A DNA stretch of 64,000 nt from Mucilaginibacter terrae (GTDB taxonomy: Bacteria > Bacteroidota > Bacteroidia > Sphingobacteriales > Sphingobacteriaceae), in the NCBI RefSeq assembly GCF_031951985.1, contig NZ_JAVLVU010000001.1, positions 2,790,001 to 2,854,000 on the forward strand, given 5' to 3'. Each line of letters begins with the position of its first letter. Position 1 is the stretch's first letter. Shown one piece after another: positions 17,706 to 27,385 of this stretch. Under the pieces are notes generated by a model. The model was not told where the DNA came from and searched no databases. It was given only the letters and a program-made list of their open reading frames with translations. Position numbers and translations under genes: made by a program.

Positions 17706-18500
17706 ATGAGTGCAAACGGAAATATGAATTTGACGCTGAAAGTTTGGCGCCAAAAAAATTCTCAAACCGATGGTAAGTTTGAGACTTATAAGGCGGAGAA
17801 CATATCGCCTGATATGTCGTTTCTGGAGATGCTTGACGTGGTAAACGAAAGCATTATTCATGAGAAACAAGACCCGATCAACTTTGACCACGATTGTCGC
17901 GAAGGTATTTGCGGTATGTGTTCATTATATATCAATGGCCGTCCGCATGGTCCTAAACAAGCTATTACTACCTGCCAGCTGCACATGCGTAGCTTTCAGG
18001 ATGGTGAAACCGTTACCATTGAGCCATGGCGTGCGGCAGCCTTCCCGGTAATTAAAGATTTGGCGGTTGACCGTTCTGCTTTTGACCGTATACAACAGGC
18101 TGGTGGTTACGTATCGGTAAATACCGGTGGCGTGCCCGATGCCAACGAAATTCCGATCCCGAAGGTAATTGCTGATGAGGCTTTCAACTCGGCTACCTGT
18201 ATTGGTTGCGGTGCTTGTGTGGCTGCATGTAAAAATGCTTCGGCAATGCTATTTACTTCGGCAAAAATCACTCAATTAGGCTTATTACCTCAAGGTCAGC
18301 CTGAGCGTTACCGCCGTGTACAAAGCATGGTTGCCCAAATGGACGAAGAAGGATTTGGTAGCTGTACCAACACAGGTGCTTGCGAGGCTGAGTGTCCTAA
18401 AGAGATTAAATTAACCAATATAGCCCGTATGAACTTCGACTTTTTCAGCGCAAAATTATTCCGCGAAGAAGAGATTGGCGAAGTTAGCCACGGCGGTTAA
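17706..18500 (+). CDS. sdhB: Succinate dehydrogenase / fumarate reductase iron-sulfur subunit
   Basis: A 264-aa iron-sulfur protein carrying electrons between SdhA and the cytochrome b. The [2Fe-2S] ligands are in [15 protein letters not shown]. Cysteines for the [4Fe-4S] and [3Fe-4S] centres are in [14 protein letters not shown] and [15 protein letters not shown]. The C-terminal half has the alpha-helical ferredoxin-like fold. The start is set at ATG 17706; an earlier in-frame TTG at 17676 is in the inverted repeat and is unlikely. A strong terminator follows at 18525-18559, closing the operon. Confidence 0.97.
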   Translation: MSANGNMNLTLKVWRQKNSQTDGKFETYKAENISPDMSFLEMLDVVNESIIHEKQDPINFDHDCREGICGMCSLYINGRPHGPKQAITTCQLHMRSFQDGETVTIEPWRAAAFPVIKDLAVDRSAFDRIQQAGGYVSVNTGGVPDANEIPIPKVIADEAFNSATCIGCGACVAACKNASAMLFTSAKITQLGLLPQGQPERYRRVQSMVAQMDEEGFGSCTNTGACEAECPKEIKLTNIARMNFDFFSAKLFREEEIGEVSHGG

Positions 18501-18524
18501 TCACGATTCTGTGTCAGATAAAAC

Positions 18525-18559
18525 AAAAGCGGTTGTATTTTTCATACAGCCGCTTTTTT
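18525..18559 (+). terminator. Rho-independent terminator of the sdh operon
   Basis: Stem AAAGCGGTTGTAT / ATACAGCCGCTTT (one G-T pair) followed by TTTTTT. It lies 25 nt after the sdhB stop. Confidence 0.85.
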
Positions 18560-18653
18560 GCTTTACAGGCTTATGAAAATGTTAAATAAGTTAAAATTTT
18601 AGGCTTTGTAAACCTGATGTATTAAATTGCATTAACCCAAACACCATTATCCC

Positions 18654-19046
18654 ATGAAAAAAGCATTAGTATTTGTTTTATTAAGCTTTGCCGCCGTAGG
18701 CATTACCTACGCTCAAAATGCAGGGAAACAACTTAAAGCCTATCAGGAGCCGCTTATTCCCATTAAGCTTGATACCAGCATAACGTCTCTTTTAAATAAC
18801 AGCAAACAGACCGAGAAGTTCAATACTGATTGGACAACTGCAAACCAATTATCAACAAGCCAGGCTTACACCAGCAATATGCCCATTGCCAATCACTCCG
18901 TACAAAACTTGGATATCATGCCGATAGCAAAATTGGGCGTTAAAAATACAAGGTACACTATGATGATCAAGCGCGTTAGCTACGCAAAGGGAACAGTGTC
19001 CAAAGCATTGAGAGAGCCATTGCCCGATACTGAGAAGGAAAAGTGA
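18654..19046 (+). CDS. Small secreted protein of unknown function
   Basis: A 130-aa protein with a signal peptide (KKALVFVLLSFAAVGITYAQ). The mature region is hydrophilic with no cysteine or known motif: SNMPIANHSVQNLDIMPIAKLG, then a basic patch YTMMIKRVSYAKG. I do not recognise a family. It sits alone between the sdh terminator and the convergent cdaA gene, three bases from the cdaA stop. Confidence 0.65.
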   Translation: MKKALVFVLLSFAAVGITYAQNAGKQLKAYQEPLIPIKLDTSITSLLNNSKQTEKFNTDWTTANQLSTSQAYTSNMPIANHSVQNLDIMPIAKLGVKNTRYTMMIKRVSYAKGTVSKALREPLPDTEKEK

Positions 19047-19049
19047 AGG

Positions 19050-19838
19050 TTAGAAATCTTTATTGAGAAGTTTTTCGAGCTCGGCAAAGCTGATGTTCAT
19101 TTTAACACGGCCTTGCTTGGCGTATGAAACTTCGCCAGTTTCTTCAGATACGATGATAGCTGTGGCATCATTTGCCTCTGTAACGCCAATACCGGCCCTA
19201 TGGCGCAAGCCAAACTGTGCAGGCAAATCACTATTATCAGTCAAAGGCAAAATGCAGCTGGCCGATTTAATTTTGTTGCCAGATATGATCATGGCACCAT
19301 CATGCAGCGGGCCGTTTTTTTGAAATATAGCCTCGATCATGCGTTTGGATATTTTGGCATCCAGCACTTCACAGCTGGTTTGAAAAATCTGCTCGTCGTA
19401 ATCCTTCACAAAAACAATTAGCGCACCTGTATGGCTTTGTTTCATACTTTTACAGGCATCTATAATTGGCTTAATGCGCTTGTAATTGTCCTTCTCCGCC
19501 TCATTCTTACCTAAAAAAAATTTCCACCAGGCACGGTTTCGTTGTAACGAGGCATTACGCCCAACTAACAGTAAAAACCGCCTTATCTCCTGCTGAAATA
19601 CCACTATTACCGCAATTATACCCACATTCATGAAGTTGCCCAGTATTGTGGTGAGCAGTTTCATATCAAGGGCCTTTACCACAAAATAAAACAGGCATAT
19701 CAAGGCTAAACCAATAAAAATATTGGCGGCTATGGTGCCCCGGATCAAATTGTAAAGCTGGTAAAGCAGAAATGCTACCAACAGTACATCAAGCGCACTA
19801 AACAGGTTAAAATCAAACAGTTTAAATATGGACTGCAT
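19050..19838 (-). CDS. cdaA: Diadenylate cyclase (CdaA type)
   Basis: A 262-aa protein with three N-terminal membrane segments (about residues 12-85) and a cytosolic DisA_N cyclase domain. The catalytic motifs HDGAMII and GLRHRAGIG are intact, as are the flanking GALIVFV and AIIVSEETGEVSYA. It makes c-di-AMP from two ATP, a second messenger for potassium and cell-wall homeostasis. Length and topology fit CdaA rather than DisA. No YbbR-type regulator gene follows it here, unlike the Firmicute arrangement. Confidence 0.95.
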   Translation of the reverse strand: MQSIFKLFDFNLFSALDVLLVAFLLYQLYNLIRGTIAANIFIGLALICLFYFVVKALDMKLLTTILGNFMNVGIIAVIVVFQQEIRRFLLLVGRNASLQRNRAWWKFFLGKNEAEKDNYKRIKPIIDACKSMKQSHTGALIVFVKDYDEQIFQTSCEVLDAKISKRMIEAIFQKNGPLHDGAMIISGNKIKSASCILPLTDNSDLPAQFGLRHRAGIGVTEANDATAIIVSEETGEVSYAKQGRVKMNISFAELEKLLNKDF

Positions 19839-19904
19839 GAACGAAGTTAGCCAATTTTGACGAGCTTTATAAGGCTCATTCTTTTATATTGTATGAACTG
19901 AGGA

Positions 19905-20618
19905 TTAAGGTTTGGCTGCCGGTTGCTTTACAGGCTCATCGGTTGTAAGTTTGGGCACTGCACGTTTCTCGGCTGGCAAGGCAAGGTATTTTTTATACGA
20001 ATCGTTAATGTAAGCGGCCATTGATGCACCGTTGTTGCTTTTAACAAATTCGTAAGACGGGCGGTACAAACTCATAAAGTTATCCAACTCCGTACCTTTC
20101 AAAGGCACAAGGCTACCCACATATATTTTGGTGAATACCGAATCAACCGTGCGCTCTTCAACCTCTTTTTGGAAGTATTTTTTTAAACGACGCGCATCTT
20201 TAGCTTCTTTACTAAACCACGAGGTTGGCGATAACACATACACTTTACTTTTTTGATACACCTGCGGATATTCGGTACGCGGATCAAACCCTTGTTTACC
20301 ACGTACATTAACCGCACCAAGGGTAATACCCAGCGGTGTCATTTTAACGTTTTTAAATTTCATATCGGCAACGTACAGGGTATCTGAAACATATCCCGGA
20401 GAAGAAATAATTAACGTATGGCCTATTAAACCTCTTATTTCAAAGTTACCATCATCGTTGGTTAAAGTAACCTGGTTATTGGTCGTGTTTTTCACTAATA
20501 CACTGGGCAGCTTAGCATCGCTGGCATCAGTTACCTGGCCACGAATCACATTCTGCTGGGCTTTGGCAGAAACGGTAAACAATGCGAGTAGTAAGAATAT
20601 AATAAATCGAGGCTTCAT
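19905..20618 (-). CDS. Secreted protein with CarboxypepD_reg-like domain
   Basis: A 237-aa protein with signal peptide MKPRFIIFLLLALFTVSAKA. The reading frame is open upstream to 20648, but the ATG at 20618 places the signal sequence at the very N terminus. Residues about 22-105 form a carboxypeptidase-regulatory-like beta-sandwich: VIRGQVTDASDAKLPSVLV, NDDGNFEIRGL, LIISSPGYVSDT. The rest is charged and helical (TSWFSKEAKDARRLKKYFQ) and ends in a Lys/Pro-rich tail. These domains are usually N-terminal modules of outer-membrane receptors; here it stands without a barrel. Role unknown. Confidence 0.8.
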   Translation of the reverse strand: MKPRFIIFLLLALFTVSAKAQQNVIRGQVTDASDAKLPSVLVKNTTNNQVTLTNDDGNFEIRGLIGHTLIISSPGYVSDTLYVADMKFKNVKMTPLGITLGAVNVRGKQGFDPRTEYPQVYQKSKVYVLSPTSWFSKEAKDARRLKKYFQKEVEERTVDSVFTKIYVGSLVPLKGTELDNFMSLYRPSYEFVKSNNGASMAAYINDSYKKYLALPAEKRAVPKLTTDEPVKQPAAKP

Positions 20619-20692
20619 AAATAAGGTGTATATAAAAAAATAAACCACTGGGTTAAGGCAATGGTTTAAATTAAAGTGATAAAGTTAAACAA

Positions 20693-20726
20693 TAAAAAAA
20701 CCCGGCCAAATTGGCCGGGTCTTTTT
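20693..20726 (-). terminator. Terminator of the M1 peptidase gene
   Basis: Perfect stem CCCGGCCAA / TTGGCCGGG with a one-base centre. On the minus strand it is followed by a run of seven T. It separates the M1 peptidase from the CarboxypepD_reg gene. Confidence 0.8.
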
Positions 20727-20735
20727 AACATATTT

Positions 20736-22709
20736 TTACTGTTTCCAAACGTTGTTTGCCTCGTTGCAATCAGGCAGTACCTTATCAGGATCATAGGTAA
20801 CCGATTCTATTTCGGTAGTTGATGGATACCTGAAAGTCCAGCTTGTATTGCGTTCCCAAATTTCAACCGGCAGTTTAAAGCGTTCGGTTTTGCCGCCTTT
20901 GTATTTAATATCGAGGATTACCGGCATAGCCATCTTCTCCAGGTTATCAAGGGTAATAAGGGCACCTTTGGTAGCATCATTATCCACATACTTTACGTCG
21001 CGCACAGCAACATCCAAACGCCAGTTATTTTGGAACCAGCCTCTCCAAAACCATTGCAGGCTTTCACCGGCAGCATTTTCCATCGTGCGGAAAAAATCAT
21101 CAGGAGTAGGGTGCTTGAATGCCCAACGCTCGATATAAGTACGGAAAGCAAAATCAAAACGCTCCGGGCCTAAGATCTGCTCGCGCAGTAAAGTTAAACC
21201 GGCACCGGGTTTTGAGTACAACAACAAACCGTTGTTACGCTCTTTAATACCTGCCGGCGTATTCATAATTGATTCAACCTCGGGGCGGGTAAAGAAAGCG
21301 CCGTAGCGGTGCATATCCATCGGGCGTTCTTTGTACTCGCCGTTGTTAAACGCATCGGTTGAAAGGGTGTTGATAAAAGTATTGAAACCTTCGTCCATCC
21401 AGCCGTACAAACGCTCGTTAGAGCCTACGATCATCGGGAACCATGTATGGCCAAACTCGTGGTCATTTACTCCCCACAGGCTGGCACCTTTGGCACGGTA
21501 TCCACAAAAAACAATGCCCGGATATTCCATACCACCTACTATACCGGCAACTGTGCTGGCCACAGGATAAGGGAACTCGAACCATTTAGCCGAGTAATGC
21601 TCAATAGATTTTTTGGTGTATTCGGTTGAACGGCCCCAGGCAGCATTGCCATCGCTCTCAACCGGATAGGCTGATACCGACATACATTTTTTACCGCTTG
21701 GCAGGTTAATCTTAGCAGCATCCAATATAAATGAAGCCGATGAAGCCCAGGCCACATCGCGCGCGCTCTTTATTTTGAACTTCCAGGTAAGCTCTTGTTT
21801 ACCTGCAGGACGTGAGGCTGCATTAGTTACCTCATCGGCCGAGCGGATGATCACCGTTTTATCGCTTTGAGCAGCTTGTGCCCAACGTTTTTGCTGCTCG
21901 GCAGTGTACACTTCCTGCGGGTTTTGCAAGTCACCGCTGGCCAATACAATATGGTTGGCAGGCGCAGTAATGGCTACATCAAAATCACCATACTCTAAGT
22001 AAAACTCACCAGGACCGGTGTATGGAACAACATTCCAGCCGGTTACATCATCATATACACATACGCGTGGGTACCATTGCGCAACGGTAAATATTTTACC
22101 GTTTTTGGTTTGCTGAATACCGGTACGGTCTGACCCATAGTTAGGCTCGATAAAAGAAAACTCAATTTTTATTTTAGCCTGACCGCCGTTAGGAGCAATC
22201 TCCTTAGGCAAGAATATTTGCATGCGGGTATCATTGATGGCATATTTTACATCAACATCACCCACTTTAACCGATTTTATTTTGTAACCTGCTTCAAATA
22301 CCTGTCCGCGGCCGCCGTTACGGCTACCGGCAGTAGGTATAATAGCCGAACCACGCGAATCCTGCTTAAACAAATTCTGGTCTAATTGCATCCATAAAAA
22401 GCCTAACTTTTGAGGGCTGTTGTTGGTGTAGGTCAGTACTTCCGAACCTGTAACCTCGTTGGTTTGATCGTTTAAACGTGCCGCAAGATTGTAATCGGCA
22501 CGGTTTTGCCAGTAACGTGAGCCGGGTTCGCCGCTTGCAGCTCTGAAATCGTTGCCGTTTTTGGTGTAAAATAATGGCCCAAATGCGTCATGATAATCGT
22601 ATTTGGTAACCGGGCCGGCAGGTGCCGGCTGCTGTGGCTGCTGCGACTGGGCAAAGCCTGTAAAGGCCAGCATTGCCAGCGATAAGCCGGTAATAAAAGA
22701 TTTTTTCAT
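20736..22709 (-). CDS. M1 family metallopeptidase, secreted
   Basis: A 657-aa protein with a signal peptide ([15 protein letters not shown]) and a Pro/Gln-rich start of the mature protein. The zinc site is HEFGHTWFP followed, after 18 residues, by the Glu of WMDEGFNTF. The exopeptidase-type motif is [10 protein letters not shown], a variant of the GAMEN loop. A C-terminal domain resembles the helical repeat region. M1 enzymes remove N-terminal residues from peptides using zinc; export suggests a periplasmic nutrient or turnover role. It has its own terminator at 20693-20726. Confidence 0.92.
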   Translation of the reverse strand: MKKSFITGLSLAMLAFTGFAQSQQPQQPAPAGPVTKYDYHDAFGPLFYTKNGNDFRAASGEPGSRYWQNRADYNLAARLNDQTNEVTGSEVLTYTNNSPQKLGFLWMQLDQNLFKQDSRGSAIIPTAGSRNGGRGQVFEAGYKIKSVKVGDVDVKYAINDTRMQIFLPKEIAPNGGQAKIKIEFSFIEPNYGSDRTGIQQTKNGKIFTVAQWYPRVCVYDDVTGWNVVPYTGPGEFYLEYGDFDVAITAPANHIVLASGDLQNPQEVYTAEQQKRWAQAAQSDKTVIIRSADEVTNAASRPAGKQELTWKFKIKSARDVAWASSASFILDAAKINLPSGKKCMSVSAYPVESDGNAAWGRSTEYTKKSIEHYSAKWFEFPYPVASTVAGIVGGMEYPGIVFCGYRAKGASLWGVNDHEFGHTWFPMIVGSNERLYGWMDEGFNTFINTLSTDAFNNGEYKERPMDMHRYGAFFTRPEVESIMNTPAGIKERNNGLLLYSKPGAGLTLLREQILGPERFDFAFRTYIERWAFKHPTPDDFFRTMENAAGESLQWFWRGWFQNNWRLDVAVRDVKYVDNDATKGALITLDNLEKMAMPVILDIKYKGGKTERFKLPVEIWERNTSWTFRYPSTTEIESVTYDPDKVLPDCNEANNVWKQ

Positions 22710-22811
22710 CTCCAGGAAATAACAGTAGTAGTTAAAATAAAAAGCAATAATAGTATTATTTACGCTATAACACAGCAGGTAAGCGTATTGTTACTAATTA
22801 TTTGCTTTCAG

Positions 22812-23159
22812 TTATTTCCCAAAGTGTTCGGCATAAGCTTTTTCATCAAACCCAAAAAACAGGAAGCCATTATCTTCAATAACCGGGCGCTTGATCATGC
22901 TGGTTTTTTCTTTTAGCAAAGGCAATGCTTCGGCGGAGCTTTTCACGCTATCCTTAATTTCGGCATCAAGGCCGCGCCAGGTAAGGCCTTGCTTGTTTAA
23001 AAACTTTTCGTAGCCGGCTTTGTCGTTCCACTCGGCCAGTTTTTCATTACTTACACCCAGTTTTTTAAAGTCGTGAAATTCGTAGTTCACGTTATGTTGC
23101 TTTAGCCAATCCAAAGCTTTTTTAACGGTATTGCAGTTGGTAATGCCATATACTTTCAT
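22812..23159 (-). CDS. Spx/ArsC family (YffB-like) protein
   Basis: A 115-aa thioredoxin-fold protein. The N terminus is VYGITNCNTVKKALDWL, with a single cysteine (CNTVKK, not CxxC), followed by YEFHDFKKLGVS and, near the end, the cis-Pro region MIKRPVIEDNGFLFFGF. This is the ArsC/Spx superfamily, in which the single-cysteine YffB-like group is often called arsenate reductase-like. True arsenate reductase activity is not shown. It lies 12 bp upstream of the beta-barrel gene (minus strand). Confidence 0.9.
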   Translation of the reverse strand: MKVYGITNCNTVKKALDWLKQHNVNYEFHDFKKLGVSNEKLAEWNDKAGYEKFLNKQGLTWRGLDAEIKDSVKSSAEALPLLKEKTSMIKRPVIEDNGFLFFGFDEKAYAEHFGK

Positions 23160-23171
23160 GCGGCAAAGTTA

Positions 23172-25580
23172 TTAATTTCTACCGCTGCTGCCCACATCGT
23201 CATTGTTAATGCCGCGCTGGTTCTTTTTAAGCTCACCATCTAACTTACCAAACTTGTAGTTAAAGCTAATGTTGATGGAGCGCGCATATTGGTTAAACAA
23301 GGTAAACTGATATGAAGTTGGCGTGCGTACAGTATTATCAACCTTTCTGAATTTTTGGAAAGGTGTATTGGCGTAGATGGATATAGTGGCTTTTTTATTC
23401 AAAATTTCTTTTGATGCACTGGCCGAGTAACCTAAATAAACATTATCGCGGCCTTGCAACATTACGTAACGGCTATCGTAATCAACGTTTAAACCCAGCC
23501 TGTAACCACTATCAAACTTGTAGCTGGTGCCGCTAAACACATGCCCCTGGTAGCCTTTGGCGTTAAACAAGGTACCACCTACATAACCGCTCAACCATAC
23601 GTGCATCAACTGGCTATTAAGGTTAAAACTCATTTTTGAGGTGATGGGATAATTCACATTAAAATCGGCCCCAAGGCGTTTATTCTTGCCAACGTTTTCA
23701 TAGGTGCTAACACTAACAGCTGTTTGCTCATCAAAGCGGGTTATGTTTTCAACCGTATTATTGGCAAACCTGTAGTTTACCCCAAAGTTTATCGATCCTT
23801 TTTTAAAGTTACTGTACGTAAGTTCAACCGTATGGCTTACTACCGGCTGCAAATTGGGGTTACCTACGGTAATAAAGCTGTTGTTTGAGCGGTCTACAAA
23901 CGGATTTAACTGCCAAATACCGGGGCGTTGTATCCTATCAGTATAGCCAACGTTTACACTGCTGCTTTTGAAGGTACGTTGTACCGAAAGAGATGGTATT
24001 AAATTAGAGTACTGCTGGCTTACCACACCGCTGTTTGCGTTTACAGTAGTATGCTCAAAACGCAAACCAGCCTTTGCCACCCAGTTAGTTAATTTCAACT
24101 GGTATGAATTGTAAGCGCTGTATACATTTTGCTGATAATCAAAGCTGTAAGTTTGATTAGGATCTACCACGTAACCATTGCTGGCTGTGTTAAATAACTC
24201 GTTACGTAAATCACTATAATTATTACGGAAGATGGCTTTAGCGCCAGCCTCAATATTTAGCTTTTTGGCAGGCTGTACATAATCAAGCTGTAAAGTATGT
24301 TCATTTGTACCCGAATTATTAAATTGCTGGTAGTTTACTCCATCGTTAAAATTAACCTTGTCAAAAAACAGCACATCGTTAAACTGATCGTTTTTTGACG
24401 AGTTAAATTTATAAGATGCCGTTAATAGTTGCTCCTTGTTTTTTTTGAATCCTAACTGGTAATTCAAAGCGGTGCTAAATCCTATGTACCCGTTATCGGC
24501 AGTATTTAATGAGCGGTACGAGTTGCTGTTATTGCTTACCAGATTTGAGTACAAACTTCTGTCTGAGTTGTTATTTCCACGATAGTACTCAACAGTACCG
24601 GTAACCAGGTTAAGGCTATCACCCTCGTAGCTTAGTTCGGTACTGGCGTAGGTATTATTACCGCTACTGGTATTTTTTCCCTCCTGGGTAAGGTATGAAG
24701 TGTTAAAGTTATCGGTAAGGTTGTTAAAGTTGGTTGATACATTGTTGCGCTTGTTGTAACCGGCGTATCCACCAATACCAAACTTGCCTTTTTTTGCAGT
24801 TAGGTTTAAGTTAATGCCCGGCCCCCATATGGTATTGTAACGACCATTGATGCTGCCATTGTAACCCTGTCCAATATCTTTTTTGGTGATGATATTAATG
24901 ATGCCAGCCAAACCTTCGGCATCATACTTTGCAGGAGGTGTGGTAATCACCTCAATTTTAATAATATTACTTGCCGGCATCGATTTAAAAATATCTGCCG
25001 GGTTTTTAGCGATCAGTGCTGATTCTTTACCGTTAATTAATATTTTGTAATTGGTACCGCCCTGGAGTTTGATATTATCTGATGCATCAACCGATAATAA
25101 CGGCACTTTGCGCATAAGGTCAAGCACGGTAAGCACCTTGCTTTCGGGGTCGGCCTGTACATCATAGGCTATGCGGTCAACCTCGCGTTTCATTAAAGGT
25201 TTAACCTGGGTTACGGTAACTTCGCCCAACTGGTTTGAAACAGTGGCCATGAATAACTTACCCAAATCAGTTACCTCTTTGGGTGTGCCGATATTTATAT
25301 TTTTAGTACCAAAACCCACGTTTACTAAAGCCAACTTGTACGGCTTTAATGCCAAACCCGATATGGAGAAACTGCCATCATCTTTGGTAAAAGTGCTTTT
25401 TACCGGTGCGTTGGTGGCAGCATCAACCAAGGCAACGGTGGCATAGCCTAAAGGTTCGTTTTTAGCCGAGTCGATTATAATGCCCTTTACCGTAGCTGTT
25501 ACCGCAGGCTGCTGGGTTTGCGCAAAAGTTAAAAGCGATATAAAAGAAAAGAGTATTGAGCTTAGTAAAGCTTTTTTCAT
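23172..25580 (-). CDS. Outer-membrane beta-barrel protein, TonB-dependent receptor-like
   Basis: An 802-aa protein with a signal peptide (LLSSILFSFISLLTFAQ). Residues about 30-115 form a CarboxypepD_reg domain (TVKGIIIDSAKNEPLGYATVALVDA). A plug-like region follows with VLDLMRKVPLLSVDASDNIKLQGG and KIEVITTPPAKYDAEGLAGIINIIT. The rest is a long barrel of alternating hydrophobic strands, ending IRKFGKLDGELKKNQRG-like. The family (outer membrane beta-barrel protein, SusC-related) imports ligands; the substrate is unknown. There is no SusD partner nearby. Confidence 0.9.
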   Translation of the reverse strand: MKKALLSSILFSFISLLTFAQTQQPAVTATVKGIIIDSAKNEPLGYATVALVDAATNAPVKSTFTKDDGSFSISGLALKPYKLALVNVGFGTKNINIGTPKEVTDLGKLFMATVSNQLGEVTVTQVKPLMKREVDRIAYDVQADPESKVLTVLDLMRKVPLLSVDASDNIKLQGGTNYKILINGKESALIAKNPADIFKSMPASNIIKIEVITTPPAKYDAEGLAGIINIITKKDIGQGYNGSINGRYNTIWGPGINLNLTAKKGKFGIGGYAGYNKRNNVSTNFNNLTDNFNTSYLTQEGKNTSSGNNTYASTELSYEGDSLNLVTGTVEYYRGNNNSDRSLYSNLVSNNSNSYRSLNTADNGYIGFSTALNYQLGFKKNKEQLLTASYKFNSSKNDQFNDVLFFDKVNFNDGVNYQQFNNSGTNEHTLQLDYVQPAKKLNIEAGAKAIFRNNYSDLRNELFNTASNGYVVDPNQTYSFDYQQNVYSAYNSYQLKLTNWVAKAGLRFEHTTVNANSGVVSQQYSNLIPSLSVQRTFKSSSVNVGYTDRIQRPGIWQLNPFVDRSNNSFITVGNPNLQPVVSHTVELTYSNFKKGSINFGVNYRFANNTVENITRFDEQTAVSVSTYENVGKNKRLGADFNVNYPITSKMSFNLNSQLMHVWLSGYVGGTLFNAKGYQGHVFSGTSYKFDSGYRLGLNVDYDSRYVMLQGRDNVYLGYSASASKEILNKKATISIYANTPFQKFRKVDNTVRTPTSYQFTLFNQYARSINISFNYKFGKLDGELKKNQRGINNDDVGSSGRN

Positions 25581-25774
25581 AAGGGTTGGTGATAAAGTAA
25601 GTTCAGTTAATAGACTATGGCTTTAGAAAAACGTTTAGTTGTCTTTTGCTTGATAGATACCCTTTTTGCTAAAATCGTTACACTAATCGGCAATAGTTTC
25701 TTGCAAAATACTAAATATCAACCCCTTAAAATTTCATTTCAAAGAACTTTAACTATAATTTAACATAGCGAGTG

Positions 25775-26335
25775 CTACTTGTTAAACTTAGTCATGGTAA
25801 GCTCGGTACCAATAGTGGCAAAGCTTTTTATCATATCAATAGAGCGGTCTATAAGTGCTGGCAGTTCAGGTTTTTCATCCTGATCAAAGCCGCTCAACAC
25901 AAAATCGACCTGGCGGCCTTTGGGGTAGTTGTCGCCTATGCCAAAACGCAGGCGGGCATAATTGTTATTGCCCAGTACCTGTTCAATATTTTTTAATCCG
26001 TTATGCCCGGCCGCGCTGCCTTTGGGTTTAAGGCGTAGGGTGCCTAAAGGCAAAGCCAAATCATCAACCAGCACCAATACATTTTCTACAGGTATTTTTA
26101 ATTGCCCCATCCAATAACTTAATGCTTTGCCGCTCAAGTTCATGTAAGTAGTTGGTTTGATGAGATGCAGGCTACGGCTTTTATGGCTCACCTCGGTATA
26201 GTAAGCTAACCGCATGTTATGAAATGATGCCCCCTCCTGTTTGGCCAGTTCATCCAATATCATGAAGCCAATGTTATGGCGGGTATCGCGGTATTCGGGG
26301 CCAATGTTGCCCAGGCCTACTATCAGGTATTTCAT
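25775..26335 (-). CDS. pth: Peptidyl-tRNA hydrolase
   Basis: A 186-aa enzyme of normal size. It releases peptides from peptidyl-tRNA that has dropped off the ribosome. The N terminus VGLGNIGPEYRDTRHNIGFMILDEL carries the catalytic His of TRHN. The family motif KPTTYMNLSGKAL, LVLVDDLALPLGTLRLKPKGSAAGHNGLKNI and RFGIGDNY are all present. A minor oddity is Ile for Pro in the usual GLGNPG, which occurs in other Bacteroidota. It is followed on the minus strand by an AT-rich region rather than by another gene. Confidence 0.97.
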   Translation of the reverse strand: MKYLIVGLGNIGPEYRDTRHNIGFMILDELAKQEGASFHNMRLAYYTEVSHKSRSLHLIKPTTYMNLSGKALSYWMGQLKIPVENVLVLVDDLALPLGTLRLKPKGSAAGHNGLKNIEQVLGNNNYARLRFGIGDNYPKGRQVDFVLSGFDQDEKPELPALIDRSIDMIKSFATIGTELTMTKFNK

Positions 26336-26363
26336 TTAAACAAGAAAGGTTACTTAACTTTTG

Positions 26364-26371
26364 CAAAGGTA
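26364..26371 (-). promoter_or_regulatory. -7 box for pth
   Basis: On the minus strand the sequence is TACCTTTG, an exact TAnnTTTG match, with a further TTTTG six bases upstream. It lies 28 nt upstream of the pth ATG. Confidence 0.6.
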
Positions 26372-26410
26372 CAAAAGCCAAATAACCTAATTTATATAGT
26401 TATAGTATTA

Positions 26411-27376
26411 TTAAAACAGTTGTTCGATGATCTGGTCGGTTGATAAACCTTCGGCCTCGGCATGGTAGCTGCGCACTATGCGGTGCCTTAAAATAGGTTT
26501 GGCTACTGCTTGCACGTCTTCAATATCGGGCGAGTACTTGCCGCTGATAACCGCATGGCATTTGGCACCCAAAACCAGGTACTGCGAAGCCCTTGGACCA
26601 GCACCCCAGTTTAAAAAACGTTTTACATTGGCTGTAGCTAACTCTCCTTGCGGGCGGGTTTTGCCTACCATTTTTACGGCATACTCCAGCACATTATCGC
26701 TCACGGGTATATTGCGTACCAATTGCTGAAATTCTACAATTTCGGCAGCGCCAATAATTTTGTTTAACTGAACCTTGTTGGTGCTCGTAGTATTTTTAAC
26801 CACCTGCAATTCCTCGGCAAATGATGGATAGCCAAGCGTTACATTAAACATAAAGCGATCCAACTGCGCCTCAGGTAGCGGATAAGTACCTTCCTGCTCA
26901 ATGGGGTTTTGGGTAGCCAGCACAAAAAACGGCTGCTCCAATTTATGCGTTACACCGGCTGCGGTAACTGCCTTTTCCTGCATAGCCTCTAACAATGCGG
27001 CCTGCGTTTTAGGCGGTGTACGGTTTATCTCATCGGCTAAAATAATGTTCGAAAAAATTGGCCCTTTAATGAATTTAAAATGGCGGTCTTCACCCAAAAT
27101 TTCAGAACCAATAATATCTGAGGGCATCAAATCGGGCGTAAACTGTACCCGGTTAAAATTAAGATCGAGCACCTGTGCTATGGTTTGCACCAACAAAGTT
27201 TTAGCCAAACCAGGTACACCTACCAGCAAACAGTGACCATTACTGAAGATAGAAATAAGGACAGATTTAACTACCTCATCCTGCCCAACTATAACTTTGC
27301 CAATTTCGGCCCTTATATTCTGGTACGCCTGTTTAAGGGCGTCGGCTGCTTCTACTTCGGTACGGTATGATGACAT
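26411..27376 (-). CDS. MoxR family AAA ATPase
   Basis: A 321-aa AAA+ ATPase. Walker A is GVPGLAKTL, Walker B is IILADEINRTPPKTQ, the sensor-1 region is VLATQNPIEQEGTYPLPEAQ and the arginine-finger region is LDRFMFNV. MoxR ATPases usually assemble metal-cofactor or von Willebrand-domain proteins and are often followed by DUF58 and BatA/BatB genes. No such partner is found here; the upstream gene is a SurA-like isomerase 10 bp away on the same strand, which may share its transcript. Substrate unknown. Confidence 0.95.
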   Translation of the reverse strand: MSSYRTEVEAADALKQAYQNIRAEIGKVIVGQDEVVKSVLISIFSNGHCLLVGVPGLAKTLLVQTIAQVLDLNFNRVQFTPDLMPSDIIGSEILGEDRHFKFIKGPIFSNIILADEINRTPPKTQAALLEAMQEKAVTAAGVTHKLEQPFFVLATQNPIEQEGTYPLPEAQLDRFMFNVTLGYPSFAEELQVVKNTTSTNKVQLNKIIGAAEIVEFQQLVRNIPVSDNVLEYAVKMVGKTRPQGELATANVKRFLNWGAGPRASQYLVLGAKCHAVISGKYSPDIEDVQAVAKPILRHRIVRSYHAEAEGLSTDQIIEQLF

Positions 27377-27385
27377 GCTATATTA

